From NCBI RefSeq assembly GCF_000517265.1, contig NZ_AYSJ01000011.1, forward strand, positions 248,091-312,090: a DNA stretch of 64,000 nt, written 5' to 3'. Below the pieces are notes generated by a model, which was not told the DNA's origin, ran no database searches, and saw only the letters and a list, made by a program, of their open reading frames with translations. The stretch is from Photorhabdus khanii NC19 (lineage in GTDB: Bacteria; Pseudomonadota; Gammaproteobacteria; Enterobacterales; Enterobacteriaceae). Made by a program: the position numbers and the translations under genes. The stretch's first letter is position 1. Each line of letters starts with the position of its first letter. Shown here in pieces: positions 10,164-20,161 of this stretch.

Positions 10164-11588
10164 ATGCAACGAGGAAAAATCTGGATCGTTGATGATGACA
10201 ACTCAATCCGCTGGGTACTTGAACGGGCGCTAAGTAGCGCGGGGATGGAATGCATCAGTTTCGCAGACGCTGACAGTGTACTGACTGCACTGGTCCAAAA
10301 CACACCTGATGTCCTGATTTCTGATATCCGCATGCCGGGAATGAACGGATTGAACCTGCTGAATAACATTAAGCAGAGTCACCCGTTGCTGCCGGTCATT
10401 ATTATGACAGCCCATTCTGATCTGGATGCCGCAGTCAGTGCCTATCAACAAGGCGCTTTTGATTACTTACCAAAACCCTTTGATATTGATGAAGCTGTCG
10501 CACTGCTGGAACGCGCGCTTAGCCACTCCCGCGAACAGAATCAACCCGCTAAAAACCCACAGGTCATTACACCGGTTTCCGACATGATAGGTGAAGCGCC
10601 TGCTATGCAAGATGTTTACCGCATTATTGGCCGCCTTTCCCGCTCTTCGATCAGTGTGTTGATTAATGGCGAATCCGGTACAGGAAAAGAGCTAGTGGCT
10701 CATGCCTTGCACCGCCACAGTCCAAGAACCAATGAGCCATTTATTGCACTTAACATGGCAGCGATTCCCAAAGATCTAATTGAATCAGAGCTGTTTGGTC
10801 ATGAGAAAGGGGCTTTTACCGGTGCCAACCAAATACGTCATGGACGATTTGAACAGGCCAATCGCGGTTCGCTATTCCTTGATGAAATTGGCGATATGCC
10901 ACTGGATATTCAGACCCGACTATTACGGGTATTGGCTGAAGGCCAGTTTTACCGGGTTGGCGGCTATGCCCCCGTGAAAGTGGATGTGCGGATTATCGCT
11001 GCAACTCATCAGGATCTAGAACGTTTGGTAGAAAAAGGCAAATTCCGAGAAGACCTGTATCACCGCCTGAATGTTATTCGTATGCAGTTACCTCCCCTGC
11101 GTGACAGAGTGGAAGATATCCCTCGCCTGACCCGCCATTTCCTGCAACAAACTGCCAAAGAGCTGGGCGTAGAAGCAAAAATGCTCCATCCTGACGCAGA
11201 AATTGCCTTAATGCGTTTACCCTGGCCGGGCAATGTTCGCCAGTTAGAAAACATCTGTCGTTGGCTGACTGTCATGGCGGCAAGTCAGGAAGTATTGGTA
11301 CAAGATTTGCCGTCTGAATTATTTGAAACTCATCACCCTGAAACCAGCACGGCAACATTGGCAACAACAATGTCGGAAAACTGGCCGCAACTACTCGCTC
11401 ACTGGGCAACAAATGCGTTGGCGAATGGTCAGCAGGACCTGCTATCTGAAGCCTTACCATTGCTGGAACGTACTTTACTTAACTGTGCGCTTAAACATAC
11501 CCAAGGACATAAGCAGGACGCTGCACGATTACTGGGTTGGGGGCGTAATACCATTACACGGAAACTAAAAGAACTGGGGTTGGAGTAA
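10164..11588 (+). CDS. glnG: Nitrogen regulation response regulator NtrC (sigma-54 activator)
   Basis: This 474-residue protein has a receiver domain with the phospho-acceptor Asp54 in SDIRMPGMNG, a central AAA+ sigma-54 activation domain with Walker A GESGTGKE and the sigma-54 contact loop GAFTGA, and a C-terminal Fis-like helix-turn-helix (AARLLGWGRNTITRKLKELG). It activates glnA and other nitrogen-assimilation promoters. The last part of the gene is duplicated in degenerate form about 650 bases further on, at 12151-12309. Confidence 0.97.
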   Translation: MQRGKIWIVDDDNSIRWVLERALSSAGMECISFADADSVLTALVQNTPDVLISDIRMPGMNGLNLLNNIKQSHPLLPVIIMTAHSDLDAAVSAYQQGAFDYLPKPFDIDEAVALLERALSHSREQNQPAKNPQVITPVSDMIGEAPAMQDVYRIIGRLSRSSISVLINGESGTGKELVAHALHRHSPRTNEPFIALNMAAIPKDLIESELFGHEKGAFTGANQIRHGRFEQANRGSLFLDEIGDMPLDIQTRLLRVLAEGQFYRVGGYAPVKVDVRIIAATHQDLERLVEKGKFREDLYHRLNVIRMQLPPLRDRVEDIPRLTRHFLQQTAKELGVEAKMLHPDAEIALMRLPWPGNVRQLENICRWLTVMAASQEVLVQDLPSELFETHHPETSTATLATTMSENWPQLLAHWATNALANGQQDLLSEALPLLERTLLNCALKHTQGHKQDAARLLGWGRNTITRKLKELGLE

Positions 11589-11654
11589 GGAGATAATATC
11601 TCCAGCCTTATCACCACTCTTTGGCATTTAATATATCTCATTCCCCATTGTCAG
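11491..11654 (+). repeat. glnG 3' end, first copy of a direct repeat
   Basis: From TTAAACATACCCAAG to ATTGTCAG this segment (end of glnG plus 66 bases downstream) is repeated with many substitutions at 12151-12309. This copy contains the functional glnG C-terminus. Confidence 0.75.
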
Positions 11655-11840
11655 CTATTCTACGAGCGTTAGACGAGCAGTCTGAACAGCGAGCGGATTC
11701 AAATCAAAACCCCATACACTATCACATAAGTTTTTGATAACTTTAGGCGCTTTTCCTGAATAGCTTCGTATGCGTCTTGACTCATTACGTACCATCTTGT
11801 AAATCGGTGTAAAAATTTTCCCAATTATGAACCTGAACAA
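11655..11840 (-). pseudogene. Remnant of an N6-adenine DNA methylase
   Basis: The minus-strand frame ends VWGFDLNPLAVQTARLTL, which resembles the SAM-binding region of N6-adenine methylases of the type II restriction-modification kind (the GFDLNPLAV motif). Only about 50 residues survive and no catalytic NPPY motif is present. It is a fragment stranded between the two copies of the glnG 3' end, suggesting something was once inserted here. Confidence 0.45.
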
Positions 11841-11895
11841 TCATGGCATCAACCGTATGATCCGATTTTAAAAGGCTTAATCAAACAGGGTTAAT

Positions 11896-11950
11896 CAACA
11901 GTTAAAACCTTATGATACCGATTAAAACCAGAGGTTAAAAAACGGCTTTT
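11896..11950 (+). pseudogene. Short fragment of the decayed IS30-like sequence
   Basis: ACCGATTAAAACCAGAGG and the bases around it match the AT-rich decayed transposase sequences at 21497-21545 and 22700-22765 almost base for base. It is a third, much shorter copy. Confidence 0.6.
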
Positions 11951-11951
11951 C

Positions 11952-12080
11952 ATATACCCAATAGATTTCAAGTTGCAGCGCGGCGGCAAGTGAACGCCTC
12001 CCCAAGAGCATAGATAACGATGTAACTGGGGTGAGTGAAAGCAGCCAACAAAGCAGCAACTTGAAAGATGAAGGGTATAT
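11952..12080. repeat. 129-bp palindromic intergenic repeat (MITE-like)
   Basis: The two ends are inverted repeats: ATATACCCAATAGATTTCAA followed by GTTGC at the left, and GCAAC followed by TTGAAAGATGAAGGGTATAT at the right. The interior has further self-complementary stretches. I recognise this as a dispersed repeat of Photorhabdus/Xenorhabdus genomes. It has no coding capacity. Confidence 0.85.
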
Positions 12081-12150
12081 TTATTTAAATCTGTGCCTTG
12101 AACAATTAAAAGTCCGTAAAGTTTTGCAGACTTTTAGCCAGTCAGTCTAT

Positions 12151-12309
12151 TTAAACATACCCAAGACATAAGCAGGATACCGCACATCTGCTGGATTGGG
12201 GACGCAATACCATTAAGAAACTGAAAGAATTGCCATTGATGTAAAAAAGAGTATTTTCATCCTTATTGCCACTTTCCAGCATTTAATATATCGCATTCCC
12301 AATTGTCAG
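12151..12309 (+). repeat. Degenerate second copy of the glnG 3' end
   Basis: This matches 11491-11654, including the shared ends TTAAACATACCCAAG and ATTGTCAG and the middle GCATTTAATATATC. Small deletions and a changed reading frame make it non-coding. It marks the left boundary of the island that separates glnG from hemN. Confidence 0.75.
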
Positions 12310-12419
12310 GGCTAAAGAACCAGATCTTGATCAAGTTTTATACTATACATTCAGACAGGAAATTAATCCCACATTAGAATAGTTTGATTATGTCACTATC
12401 AAATTATTAATTATTATCT

Positions 12420-14099
12420 ATGGGAAAATTACCACTTCATCACCAAAGCCTGACAGGGCTTATTCTGCTGGCAATCTCCGCACTGGCACAGGCTTCAATT
12501 CCTGTCAGCCCTGCGGATCAAGAAACCATCACGCAACAACAAAAAGCCTTGTTGCAGCAAGCCCAACAGCAACGGGAAGCACTGCGTCACAATCTCACCT
12601 TATCCCCACCACCCGCTTTAACACCAGATGCATCAGAATCTGTTTGCCACACCATTCATCGGATTGAATTTGCAGGGGCGGAAAACCTGTCAAGGTCAGT
12701 CAAACAGAACTTGATTCACCCTTACTTATCTCATTGTTTAACTTTGCAGGATATTAATGGACTGGTGCGTAAAGTATCGAATGCCTATATCGAACGAGGT
12801 TATGTCACATCCCGTGCCGACCTCAAAGCGCAGGATTTATCCACCGGTATCCTCATTATTACTGTGAATGAAGGCAAAATTGAATCAATCAGCCTTGATA
12901 ATGGAACACCACTCTCACTCAAAATGGCCTTTCCGGGCATGGTTGGAAAAACACTGAATCTGCGGGATATTGAACAAGGCATGGAACGCCTGAACCGCCT
13001 TCCCTCTCAGCAGGTGACCATTGATATTCAGCCGGGAAAACAACCTGGCTATTCTGCGGTTACCTTAAAACGAACCTCGACGCGTTTACCGATCAATGCC
13101 AGTTTAGGTGCAGATAACAGTGGTCAAAAAAGTACCGGCACCGGACAAACCAATGCCAGTGTGAACCTGGATAATCCATTACATCTTGCTGATCAGTGGT
13201 CATTGTCTGCCAGCCATAACAGTGATTTTCGCAATAGCCACCAAAACCGAAGCCTCACTTCTAATGTAACAGTCCCTTATGGCAACTGGTTGTTCAGTTA
13301 TCAGTATGCGTGGAACGACTCTTTTCAGGATATCCCGGTTGACTCACAAATCTATCGCTACGAAGGCGACAGCCAGACTCACCGGTTGGCAATAAACCGG
13401 GCGTTATATCGTGACGGTGAACAGAAGCTGGCGCTGGATATGGGCTTGACGCGCCGCCAAACGACCAATTTGCTGGCAGGAGAGAAATTATCCATCAGCA
13501 GCCCGACACTCAGCGCTATCAGCTTTGGCGTTAACTACAGTTCCGTGCTGGCGGGTAGCTATATCACGTTTAACCCGGCAATAAGCCACGGTTTACCGGT
13601 GTTCGGTGCGACAAAAGATGATCCCCATTTCCCGGATGCGCCACGGAGTCAATTCCGTAAATTTAGCCTGAGTGCCAGCTATTTTATGCCGGTCACGGAT
13701 TCCATTTATTACCTCTCATCCATTTACGGTCAGACCACACCCGACAACCTTTACGCCAGCGAACGCCTCTCACTCGGCGGGCAATATTCCGTTCGGGGAT
13801 TTAAAGAACAATCTCTCACCGGCAATCGTGGCGGATATTGGCGCAATGAGCTGAACTGGCGGATTGCAGAACATCCTGTACTGGGTGAACTCACCTTAAC
13901 CGGAGCACTGGATACGGGTTGGTTACGAGGAAAAACCGGGCAAATTGAGGGCGGTAATGTTACCGGCACCGCTCTTGGCCTCTCACTGGCTCACCGCAGG
14001 TTCAATCAGGCGATAACGATTGGGACACCACTAGCTCACCCTGATCACCTGAAACCAGATCACTGGGTGGCTTACTGGTCTGCATCACTGACACTGTAA
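12420..14099 (+). CDS. cdiB: Two-partner secretion outer-membrane transporter (CdiB/ShlB/FhaC family)
   Basis: This 559-residue TpsB protein has a signal peptide (hydrophobic to about residue 25), a glutamine-rich plug linker (about 35-60), a POTRA region (IHRIEFAGAENLS and GYVTSRADLKAQDLSTG, about 75-160), and a C-terminal 16-strand barrel ending in WSASLTL. The conserved barrel loop motif SVRGFKEQSLTGNRGGYWRN is present near residue 455. It would export the adhesin encoded 61 bases downstream. I see no clear Shine-Dalgarno before the ATG. The symbol follows the cdiB-cdiA-cdiI order of the locus; a haemolysin-type name (ShlB-like) is the alternative. Confidence 0.88.
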   Translation: MGKLPLHHQSLTGLILLAISALAQASIPVSPADQETITQQQKALLQQAQQQREALRHNLTLSPPPALTPDASESVCHTIHRIEFAGAENLSRSVKQNLIHPYLSHCLTLQDINGLVRKVSNAYIERGYVTSRADLKAQDLSTGILIITVNEGKIESISLDNGTPLSLKMAFPGMVGKTLNLRDIEQGMERLNRLPSQQVTIDIQPGKQPGYSAVTLKRTSTRLPINASLGADNSGQKSTGTGQTNASVNLDNPLHLADQWSLSASHNSDFRNSHQNRSLTSNVTVPYGNWLFSYQYAWNDSFQDIPVDSQIYRYEGDSQTHRLAINRALYRDGEQKLALDMGLTRRQTTNLLAGEKLSISSPTLSAISFGVNYSSVLAGSYITFNPAISHGLPVFGATKDDPHFPDAPRSQFRKFSLSASYFMPVTDSIYYLSSIYGQTTPDNLYASERLSLGGQYSVRGFKEQSLTGNRGGYWRNELNWRIAEHPVLGELTLTGALDTGWLRGKTGQIEGGNVTGTALGLSLAHRRFNQAITIGTPLAHPDHLKPDHWVAYWSASLTL

Positions 14100-14160
14100 C
14101 GATGTAAGACACAATCTATTGATAAAAAACATTTTTATTCCAACAAACAAGGACTGATAC

Positions 14161-16548
14161 ATGAGTCAACGCAACAACCCTCTGACAAGGGCTACGAGTT
14201 ATCTTTTAATTTACCTGACCGCCGTCTATCCCCTTCATCCCGCGATTGCAGCCGGAATAACGCCGGATAATAGCCAAACACAGGTACAAAATCAGAGCAA
14301 TGTGCCGGTTGTCAATATCGCCACACCGAATAGCGCCGGGATATCCCACAACACCTATCAAGAGTTTAACGTTGCCACTCAGGGGGCCGTACTCAACAAC
14401 GCCACTCAGGCGGCGCAATCACAACTGGCCGGGCAACTTAACGCCAACCCTAATCTGAACGGCAACGCGGCTGAACTGATTATTAATGAAGTCACCGGCA
14501 GCGGGCGCTCTGAGCTGCAAGGCCAGCTGGAAATTGTCGGCAATAAAGCCAATGTGATGATTGCCAACCCCAATGGCATTACTTGTGATGGCTGTGGTTT
14601 TATCAATACCGCCGGCGCCACCCTGACCACCGGTAAACCTCAGTTTGACAAACAGGGTGCATTGGAAGCCCTGGAGGTTAAACAAGGCCAGATTACCCTT
14701 GGCGGCAAAGGGCTGGATGGTAAGGCGACAGATTATGTCGATATCATCAGCCGGGCGACGGAGTTGAATGGAAAAATTCAGGCTAACACCCTGTCGCTGA
14801 CGCAAGGGGCCAACCGTATCAGCTTAAAAGACGGCACGGTTAAATCCATTGCCGGCGAAGGTGCTAAACCGCAATTAGCCATTGATACCAAAGCATTAGG
14901 CGGCATGTATGCCAATAAAATCCGGCTGGTGGCGACCGAAGAGGGTGTTGGGGTTAATTTGAAAGATTTAACCAGCGACCAGCGTGATATTACTTTAAAC
15001 GTTAATGGCAAAATTGAATTAGGCAATACCAAAGCTAAAACCGACTTAAATATTATGGGCAAAGAAACTTATATTGCTCCGAATATTACCGTGCAAGCGG
15101 GACAGGATATGACCCTGGCCAACACCACCCTGGAGAATAAAGGCCGCGTAACTGCGGGCCGGGATATGCGGGTATGGGGTGACACCGTGCGTAATAGCGG
15201 GGATAAAGCTTTACTGCAAGCCAACGATAATCTGTGGATACAAAAAGATGCGCAGGGGAATAAAGGTCAATTAGTCGAGAATAGATCGGCGACCATTAAA
15301 ACCCAGCGGGGCGATATGGTTATTCGCACGCATCAATTGAATAACGTGCGCGATGTTTTTACTACCCAGTGGCAGGAAAAGAAACCGGATTCACATTCAT
15401 TCACCGCCAATGTGCTGGGGAACGGCTGGAAAGATGATCCTAATCTGTTGATCATCATTGAGCCTTATCTGAACAATCCGCCGGCGGGAAAATGGTTCGG
15501 CCATGTCAACATTAAAGACAATCCCCATGTCAATGACAGTCAAAAAACATTCACCGTCACCGGGACGAGCCCGGAAGCCCAAATACTGGCGGGTAACAAC
15601 CTGTATCTGAACGGCGATCAGGTTTTGAATGCCCGGAGTAAAATCGCGGCGAATAAAAATCTTATCATGACCGGGAACCGTTATCTCAATAGCAGTGTCT
15701 CCCCCGGCAGCCTGTATGGGTTTACGTCATATTCTTTTCCAACAATAAATGAGCATTTCAGATGGAAAAATGGCATTGGTCACTCGATAGACGATGCTAA
15801 AAAGCAATTTCCCGACATGGAGCTTGAGCCGGTTTATGTCGACCTGATTAAACAGGATAACAGTACCGCTTTTTATCCCTCCGGGGCGGTGATGGGCACA
15901 GTTTCGGCCGGAGAGAATTTTGTCGCGGACTTCAACGATGAGATTACATTTGACGCCCAGTCTTTCAGGGGGGATGCCTCGCTTAAGGAGCGAGGGTATA
16001 ACGGCGTCAACACCGTGGTCTCCGCCAGGAACATCGTGCTGCACGCCAACAATATCCGGGGTGACAGCGGTTTTCAGGCAAAACAGGATTTTTCCGCCAT
16101 TGCCGAAAATAATCTCAACCTTCAACATGCCGACCTCCGGGCCGGTCATTCACTCTCCCTGCTGGCGGTTAATAACCTGAGTGCCACGCAAACCGTGTTG
16201 GACGGTAAAGACATCAGCCTGATTGCCCGTCAGGGCGATATTCGCTTCAGTGAACCTGATATTCGCTATTACGACAGTGACGGCCAGCCGCACGTTTCCC
16301 AACTGAATGCCGGTGAAAAAGTGACGTTACAGGCGGGCAACAATATTCAACTGGAAAACGTGGCGGTCGCCAAAAACACCCAGCTGGGGCTGTATGCCGG
16401 TCAGGATATTCAGCTGGTCCGCAATGAAAGCCGCCTCACCCACGCGCCCCTCGGCAAGCCGCCCGCCAATAATGAATCCCGACTGAAACAGGTAGGAGAG
16501 TGGGAAAGTCGCGGGGATATGGTGCTCTCTGCGGGTCACACCCTGTAA
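14161..16548 (+). CDS. cdiA: CdiA-like two-partner secreted adhesin, N-terminal part (before an in-frame stop)
   Basis: These 795 residues begin with an extended signal peptide and a TPS secretion domain: VVNIATPNSAGISHNTYQEF near residue 45, NANPNL near 95, and the cysteine-containing ANPNGITCDGCGFINT near 140. Haemagglutinin-type beta-helix repeats follow. The frame ends at a TAA (16546-16548) in the middle of the repeat region, and the same frame continues open to 19575, so this is the front half of a protein of about 1804 residues. A C-to-T change of CAA would explain the stop. A truncated adhesin could still be secreted by the TpsB partner; it would lack the toxin. Confidence 0.85.
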   Translation: MSQRNNPLTRATSYLLIYLTAVYPLHPAIAAGITPDNSQTQVQNQSNVPVVNIATPNSAGISHNTYQEFNVATQGAVLNNATQAAQSQLAGQLNANPNLNGNAAELIINEVTGSGRSELQGQLEIVGNKANVMIANPNGITCDGCGFINTAGATLTTGKPQFDKQGALEALEVKQGQITLGGKGLDGKATDYVDIISRATELNGKIQANTLSLTQGANRISLKDGTVKSIAGEGAKPQLAIDTKALGGMYANKIRLVATEEGVGVNLKDLTSDQRDITLNVNGKIELGNTKAKTDLNIMGKETYIAPNITVQAGQDMTLANTTLENKGRVTAGRDMRVWGDTVRNSGDKALLQANDNLWIQKDAQGNKGQLVENRSATIKTQRGDMVIRTHQLNNVRDVFTTQWQEKKPDSHSFTANVLGNGWKDDPNLLIIIEPYLNNPPAGKWFGHVNIKDNPHVNDSQKTFTVTGTSPEAQILAGNNLYLNGDQVLNARSKIAANKNLIMTGNRYLNSSVSPGSLYGFTSYSFPTINEHFRWKNGIGHSIDDAKKQFPDMELEPVYVDLIKQDNSTAFYPSGAVMGTVSAGENFVADFNDEITFDAQSFRGDASLKERGYNGVNTVVSARNIVLHANNIRGDSGFQAKQDFSAIAENNLNLQHADLRAGHSLSLLAVNNLSATQTVLDGKDISLIARQGDIRFSEPDIRYYDSDGQPHVSQLNAGEKVTLQAGNNIQLENVAVAKNTQLGLYAGQDIQLVRNESRLTHAPLGKPPANNESRLKQVGEWESRGDMVLSAGHTL

Positions 16549-16623
16549 ATTCAGGGACTTACCTTCAAGGCCGGTCAATCAATCAGTCTGCATGGCGGAC
16601 AAGATATCGATTTATCCCCCCGT

Positions 16624-19575
16624 GTGCTGAATAAAGACGACGATAACGCCTTTAAAACGCAACGCCGCCCGGAAATGCGCACACAGCTGCTGGCCGGTCA
16701 CCATCTCACGTTAAATGCTGCCCGGGATATCAACTTGCAGGGCACCAACCTCCGGGCCAACAATCAGGCCACCGTTCTGGCGGGCCGGAATATGACCCTG
16801 GCGGCCTTGCCGTATTCCGCCCTCGCCCATCCGTCGGATGAACATCAGGATGAACGCCATCAGGGGGCAGACCTCCGCGGGGAAAAAGGGCTGACGCTGG
16901 CCGCTAATGGCAGCCTGACCATGCAAGGGAGCACGCTGAACTCAGCCGGTCACATCATGCTCGCCAGCGGGGGCAATATGCGCGTTGAATCGGTGCGTAA
17001 CCATACCAGCGGCGGCGGAACCGAACGCTACACCCAGCAAGGCACCGGGATAAACAGTGGCGGCAATCTGACGATACTCGCCAGCGGGAGTATTCTGTTC
17101 CAGGCGACAACACTGATGGCGAAAGGCGCGATGGACATTGCGGCGCAAGGGGGGTTCCTGTACGCCCAGGCCATGGAAGAAACCTATCGATGGGAAGAAC
17201 AAAAGAAAAGCTGCAAAAAATTCCTGGGCATTCAGTCCTGCACGGTTTTTGGCTCCAGGACGGAAACCCGGCGAAAAGAGAGTGCGACGAATAAAGTCAC
17301 CGAATTTACCGCCGGCGGCAATATTAATCTGCTGGCAAAAGACGATGTGACACTGGAAGCCGCCAAGGTTAACACGCAGAAAAATGCCGGCATCACCAGC
17401 CGGACCGGTCAGGTGAATTTCAAGGCGGTGAAGAACACCACGTTTGAACAGACCCTTACCGATTCCAGCGGTTTTTTTATTACCCACAGTGATAAAGGCT
17501 ACATTGAAGATAAGTGGGCACTGCCGGCAATCCATTTCGGTGGAAAACTCACCGTAGAGGCAGCCAACGGGATCAACGCGGATATCAAAGCTCAACATGG
17601 TCAGTCACTACACAATGCCGTCGCTGTTTTCGGTAATACCCCGGAAACCGCCTGGCTGAAAGGACTGAGTGACCGTCAGGATGTGCAATGGAACTTAGTC
17701 AACGATGCGTATGATAGCTGGGATTATAAAAGCCAGCACCTGAACCCGGTGGTTTCGGCGGTGATAGCGATTGCCGTGGCCGCGGTGACGGCAGGCGCAG
17801 GCATAACGGCGTCGGTGGCCGGGTCAGCCGCAGGCACGGCAGGTTCAGCGGCGACGGCAGCGGGAGCTGCTGCCAGCACTGCCGCTACCGTGAGTTCAGT
17901 GGCTTACGGCGCAACCGCTTCCGGCATGGCAGCGCTGGCCTCTCAGGCGGCGGTCGCCCTGGTGGACAATCAGGGTGACCTGTCCAAAACCTTAAAAGCC
18001 ATGGGAAGCAGCGAGACGGTTAAATCCACCCTGACTTCAATGGCGATCGGTGGCGCATTGGCGGGCTTTGACACGGTAATGGGATGGGATGAAGCGGCGA
18101 ATGGCACTAAACTGGATCCATCAAAGGCAAAATTACCTTCCTTGAGCAACGGTGACTGGAGCAAAGTGGCTCAACGAGTCGCGGGCCAGTCCATTATCGG
18201 TGCCAGTCTGGGGACAACGATTAATGGCGGCAGCTTTAAAGATAACTTCACCACGGCTTTGCTGTCTAATATTGGCAGTCAGATTAATGCGGAAGGAGCC
18301 GGGCTGATTGGGGATAACGGGGAAATTCTGGGTGTGCCCGGTAAAGCCCTCAGCCATGCAGTGGTTTCTGCCCTGGCGGCGGAAATAGCGGGCGGTGATG
18401 CCAAAGGGGCAGCTGTGGGGGCGCTGGCCGCTGAATTAGCCACTATCACAATGGAAAGCCGGCTATTTGAACCGTCGTACAAAAATGAAGCTGAACGGCA
18501 AATTCATAAACTTCAGGAAGCGTTGACGGGTAATGAAGCCAAGGCTCAGACAGCCAAATTTATCGGGGCGTTGTCAGGGGCCCTGATTAGTCATACACCC
18601 GAAGGCGCTTATAGTGCGGCGAACAGCGCAGAGCTTGTCTATCGTAACAACATGACTGAGCATATGTTGCATCAGTTATCGGTTGATAATCAAAAAGATA
18701 TCCTGGCGGCAGAGAAAGGGGATAAATCGGCGACAGAACGCGTTATTGCGCGACGTGATGCCGCGATAACCGTGACCGCAGTGGCAGCAGGCGGATATGC
18801 ACTGGCTTATGGCGGTTATATATTGCTGGCAGGATCTGCGGAAATGGCAGCGGCAGGGCGTGTTGCTCTTGAAGGCTGTAAAACTAATCCGGCTCTGTGT
18901 CTGAACAACGTGGGCATTTTTGTTGCAGATGCCATTGCGCCAGAAGCGGCTGTTGGAACAGGAGTTTTAGCGACTGGAGCCGTAAAAGTATTAGGTAACA
19001 CCAAAGAAGGTGCGAAAAATCTGGCAGGAGAATTGAGTCATGTCTCAAAACCACTTTTGAGGAATGCCAAGCCCGATACCCATACTGTAACTGGCTTGAT
19101 GGAAAAAGAAGCGTTGTATATAGAGCGCAACTCGGCAACAGCGACTGTCAGCGCCTCAGAAACCGGTATCCAATGGGGCAAAGGCAATATGAAGCAAGGT
19201 ATGCCTTGGGAAGACTATGTGGGTACGCAACTCCCTGTAGGCTCCCGCTTACCGAAGAACTTTAAAACTTTTGATTACTATGACGAATCAACTAAAACAG
19301 CAATTAGCGTGAAAACCATGGATACACAAACGCTGTCAAAGCTAACTAAACCTAATCAAATATACAGTTCTATAAAAGGTAATATTGATGCTGCTACGAA
19401 ATTCAAGGAATATACACTTTCTGATATGATTTTAGATTCAACAATGATTGCTAATAAAGAAATCCGATTAGCGGTTCCGGCAAATACAACAAAAATTCAA
19501 TGGACAGAAATAAATCGGGCTATTGAATACGGGAAAAATCAGGGTGTTAAGGTCACAGTGACACAGGTAAAATGA
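16624..19575 (+). CDS. cdiA: CdiA-like adhesin, C-terminal part with EC869-like nuclease toxin domain
   Basis: This is the in-frame continuation of the preceding gene after the TAA at 16546; the frame is open from 16549 and a GTG at 16624 is the first plausible restart. It has more filamentous repeats, a DUF637-like region rich in Ala/Gly (about 17740-18450), the pretoxin boundary [10 protein letters not shown] where classical CdiA has VENN, a hydrophobic segment ([20 protein letters not shown]), then a C-terminal domain beginning [14 protein letters not shown] with [20 protein letters not shown]. The last part resembles the zinc-dependent DNase toxin of E. coli EC869 CdiA, with the E, D and S-x-K positions of a PD-(D/E)XK-like site. 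No Shine-Dalgarno supports expression on its own. Confidence 0.8.
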   Translation: MLNKDDDNAFKTQRRPEMRTQLLAGHHLTLNAARDINLQGTNLRANNQATVLAGRNMTLAALPYSALAHPSDEHQDERHQGADLRGEKGLTLAANGSLTMQGSTLNSAGHIMLASGGNMRVESVRNHTSGGGTERYTQQGTGINSGGNLTILASGSILFQATTLMAKGAMDIAAQGGFLYAQAMEETYRWEEQKKSCKKFLGIQSCTVFGSRTETRRKESATNKVTEFTAGGNINLLAKDDVTLEAAKVNTQKNAGITSRTGQVNFKAVKNTTFEQTLTDSSGFFITHSDKGYIEDKWALPAIHFGGKLTVEAANGINADIKAQHGQSLHNAVAVFGNTPETAWLKGLSDRQDVQWNLVNDAYDSWDYKSQHLNPVVSAVIAIAVAAVTAGAGITASVAGSAAGTAGSAATAAGAAASTAATVSSVAYGATASGMAALASQAAVALVDNQGDLSKTLKAMGSSETVKSTLTSMAIGGALAGFDTVMGWDEAANGTKLDPSKAKLPSLSNGDWSKVAQRVAGQSIIGASLGTTINGGSFKDNFTTALLSNIGSQINAEGAGLIGDNGEILGVPGKALSHAVVSALAAEIAGGDAKGAAVGALAAELATITMESRLFEPSYKNEAERQIHKLQEALTGNEAKAQTAKFIGALSGALISHTPEGAYSAANSAELVYRNNMTEHMLHQLSVDNQKDILAAEKGDKSATERVIARRDAAITVTAVAAGGYALAYGGYILLAGSAEMAAAGRVALEGCKTNPALCLNNVGIFVADAIAPEAAVGTGVLATGAVKVLGNTKEGAKNLAGELSHVSKPLLRNAKPDTHTVTGLMEKEALYIERNSATATVSASETGIQWGKGNMKQGMPWEDYVGTQLPVGSRLPKNFKTFDYYDESTKTAISVKTMDTQTLSKLTKPNQIYSSIKGNIDAATKFKEYTLSDMILDSTMIANKEIRLAVPANTTKIQWTEINRAIEYGKNQGVKVTVTQVK

Positions 19576-20075
19576 TGATGTTTATAGAAAATCAAGATTA
19601 TCGTGCCAGAGCTTATATGACAGACAAGTTCTTGGGTATTGACACATATTCGGGATTAGGAAGATCTGGACGAGATCCCATTTTTCCTTCTCATTTACTC
19701 TTACCTGATGCTGATGATAAGAGTATTGGCGAGAAAGTATTGCAGGCTTTATCTGATAGTAGAACACTGACAATAGGAGAATGTGCCACTTTTTTCGATC
19801 TTGAAAGAAACAAAGAGCAATATTCTGAATGGATAGCTATGTTGATGGAACAATATGGTTATAAAACTAAACGAGTGTTATTCAAGAATATGAAAAGCTG
19901 TTCAATTCATGGTGTTAATAGCCTAATAACCATGAGACCTAGCTACCACGAAAAGCTTGAAGCTTGGAGCGGTGATAGAATTAAAGAATCTGATTATGTT
20001 GTTCTTCCGATAGATAGTTCTTCGGAGGAAATTGGAGCAGCTCTTAGATTAGCTCTTAGTCGCTGTATCGGTTAA
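19572..20075 (+). CDS. cdiI: CDI immunity protein (CdiI / DUF1436 family)
   Basis: This 167-residue cytoplasmic protein starts at an ATG overlapping the toxin stop codon (ATGA), the coupling usual for toxin-immunity pairs. The phrases [16 protein letters not shown] and [20 protein letters not shown] fit the DUF1436/CdiI family, which binds and blocks EC869-type toxins. Three ATGs stand in a row (19572, 19575, 19578), so the exact start is open. It would protect the cell from the toxin of siblings, and it remains intact although the cdiA frame is interrupted. A terminator follows. Confidence 0.85.
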   Translation: MMMFIENQDYRARAYMTDKFLGIDTYSGLGRSGRDPIFPSHLLLPDADDKSIGEKVLQALSDSRTLTIGECATFFDLERNKEQYSEWIAMLMEQYGYKTKRVLFKNMKSCSIHGVNSLITMRPSYHEKLEAWSGDRIKESDYVVLPIDSSSEEIGAALRLALSRCIG

Positions 20076-20081
20076 ATCAAG

Positions 20082-20113
20082 ATCCCAGCCATAAAAAAGC
20101 TGGGATTCTTTTT
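20082..20113 (+). terminator. Terminator of the cdi locus
   Basis: ATCCCAGC (20082-20089) pairs with GCTGGGAT (20099-20106), followed by TCTTTTT. Confidence 0.85.
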
Positions 20114-20161
20114 CCCTTTTTGGGCGATCGACAAACTGCTTTTTTTTCGGTGATTAGTTAG

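Noticed and set aside
11588-11606. Palindrome GGAGATA/TATCTCC after glnG as a terminator
   Set aside because: The stem is short with almost no loop and no T run, so it is not a convincing terminator.
16942-17598. 218-codon minus-strand frame within cdiA
   Set aside because: Shadow of the repeat region; low-complexity text complementary to Gly/Ala/Thr-rich repeats.
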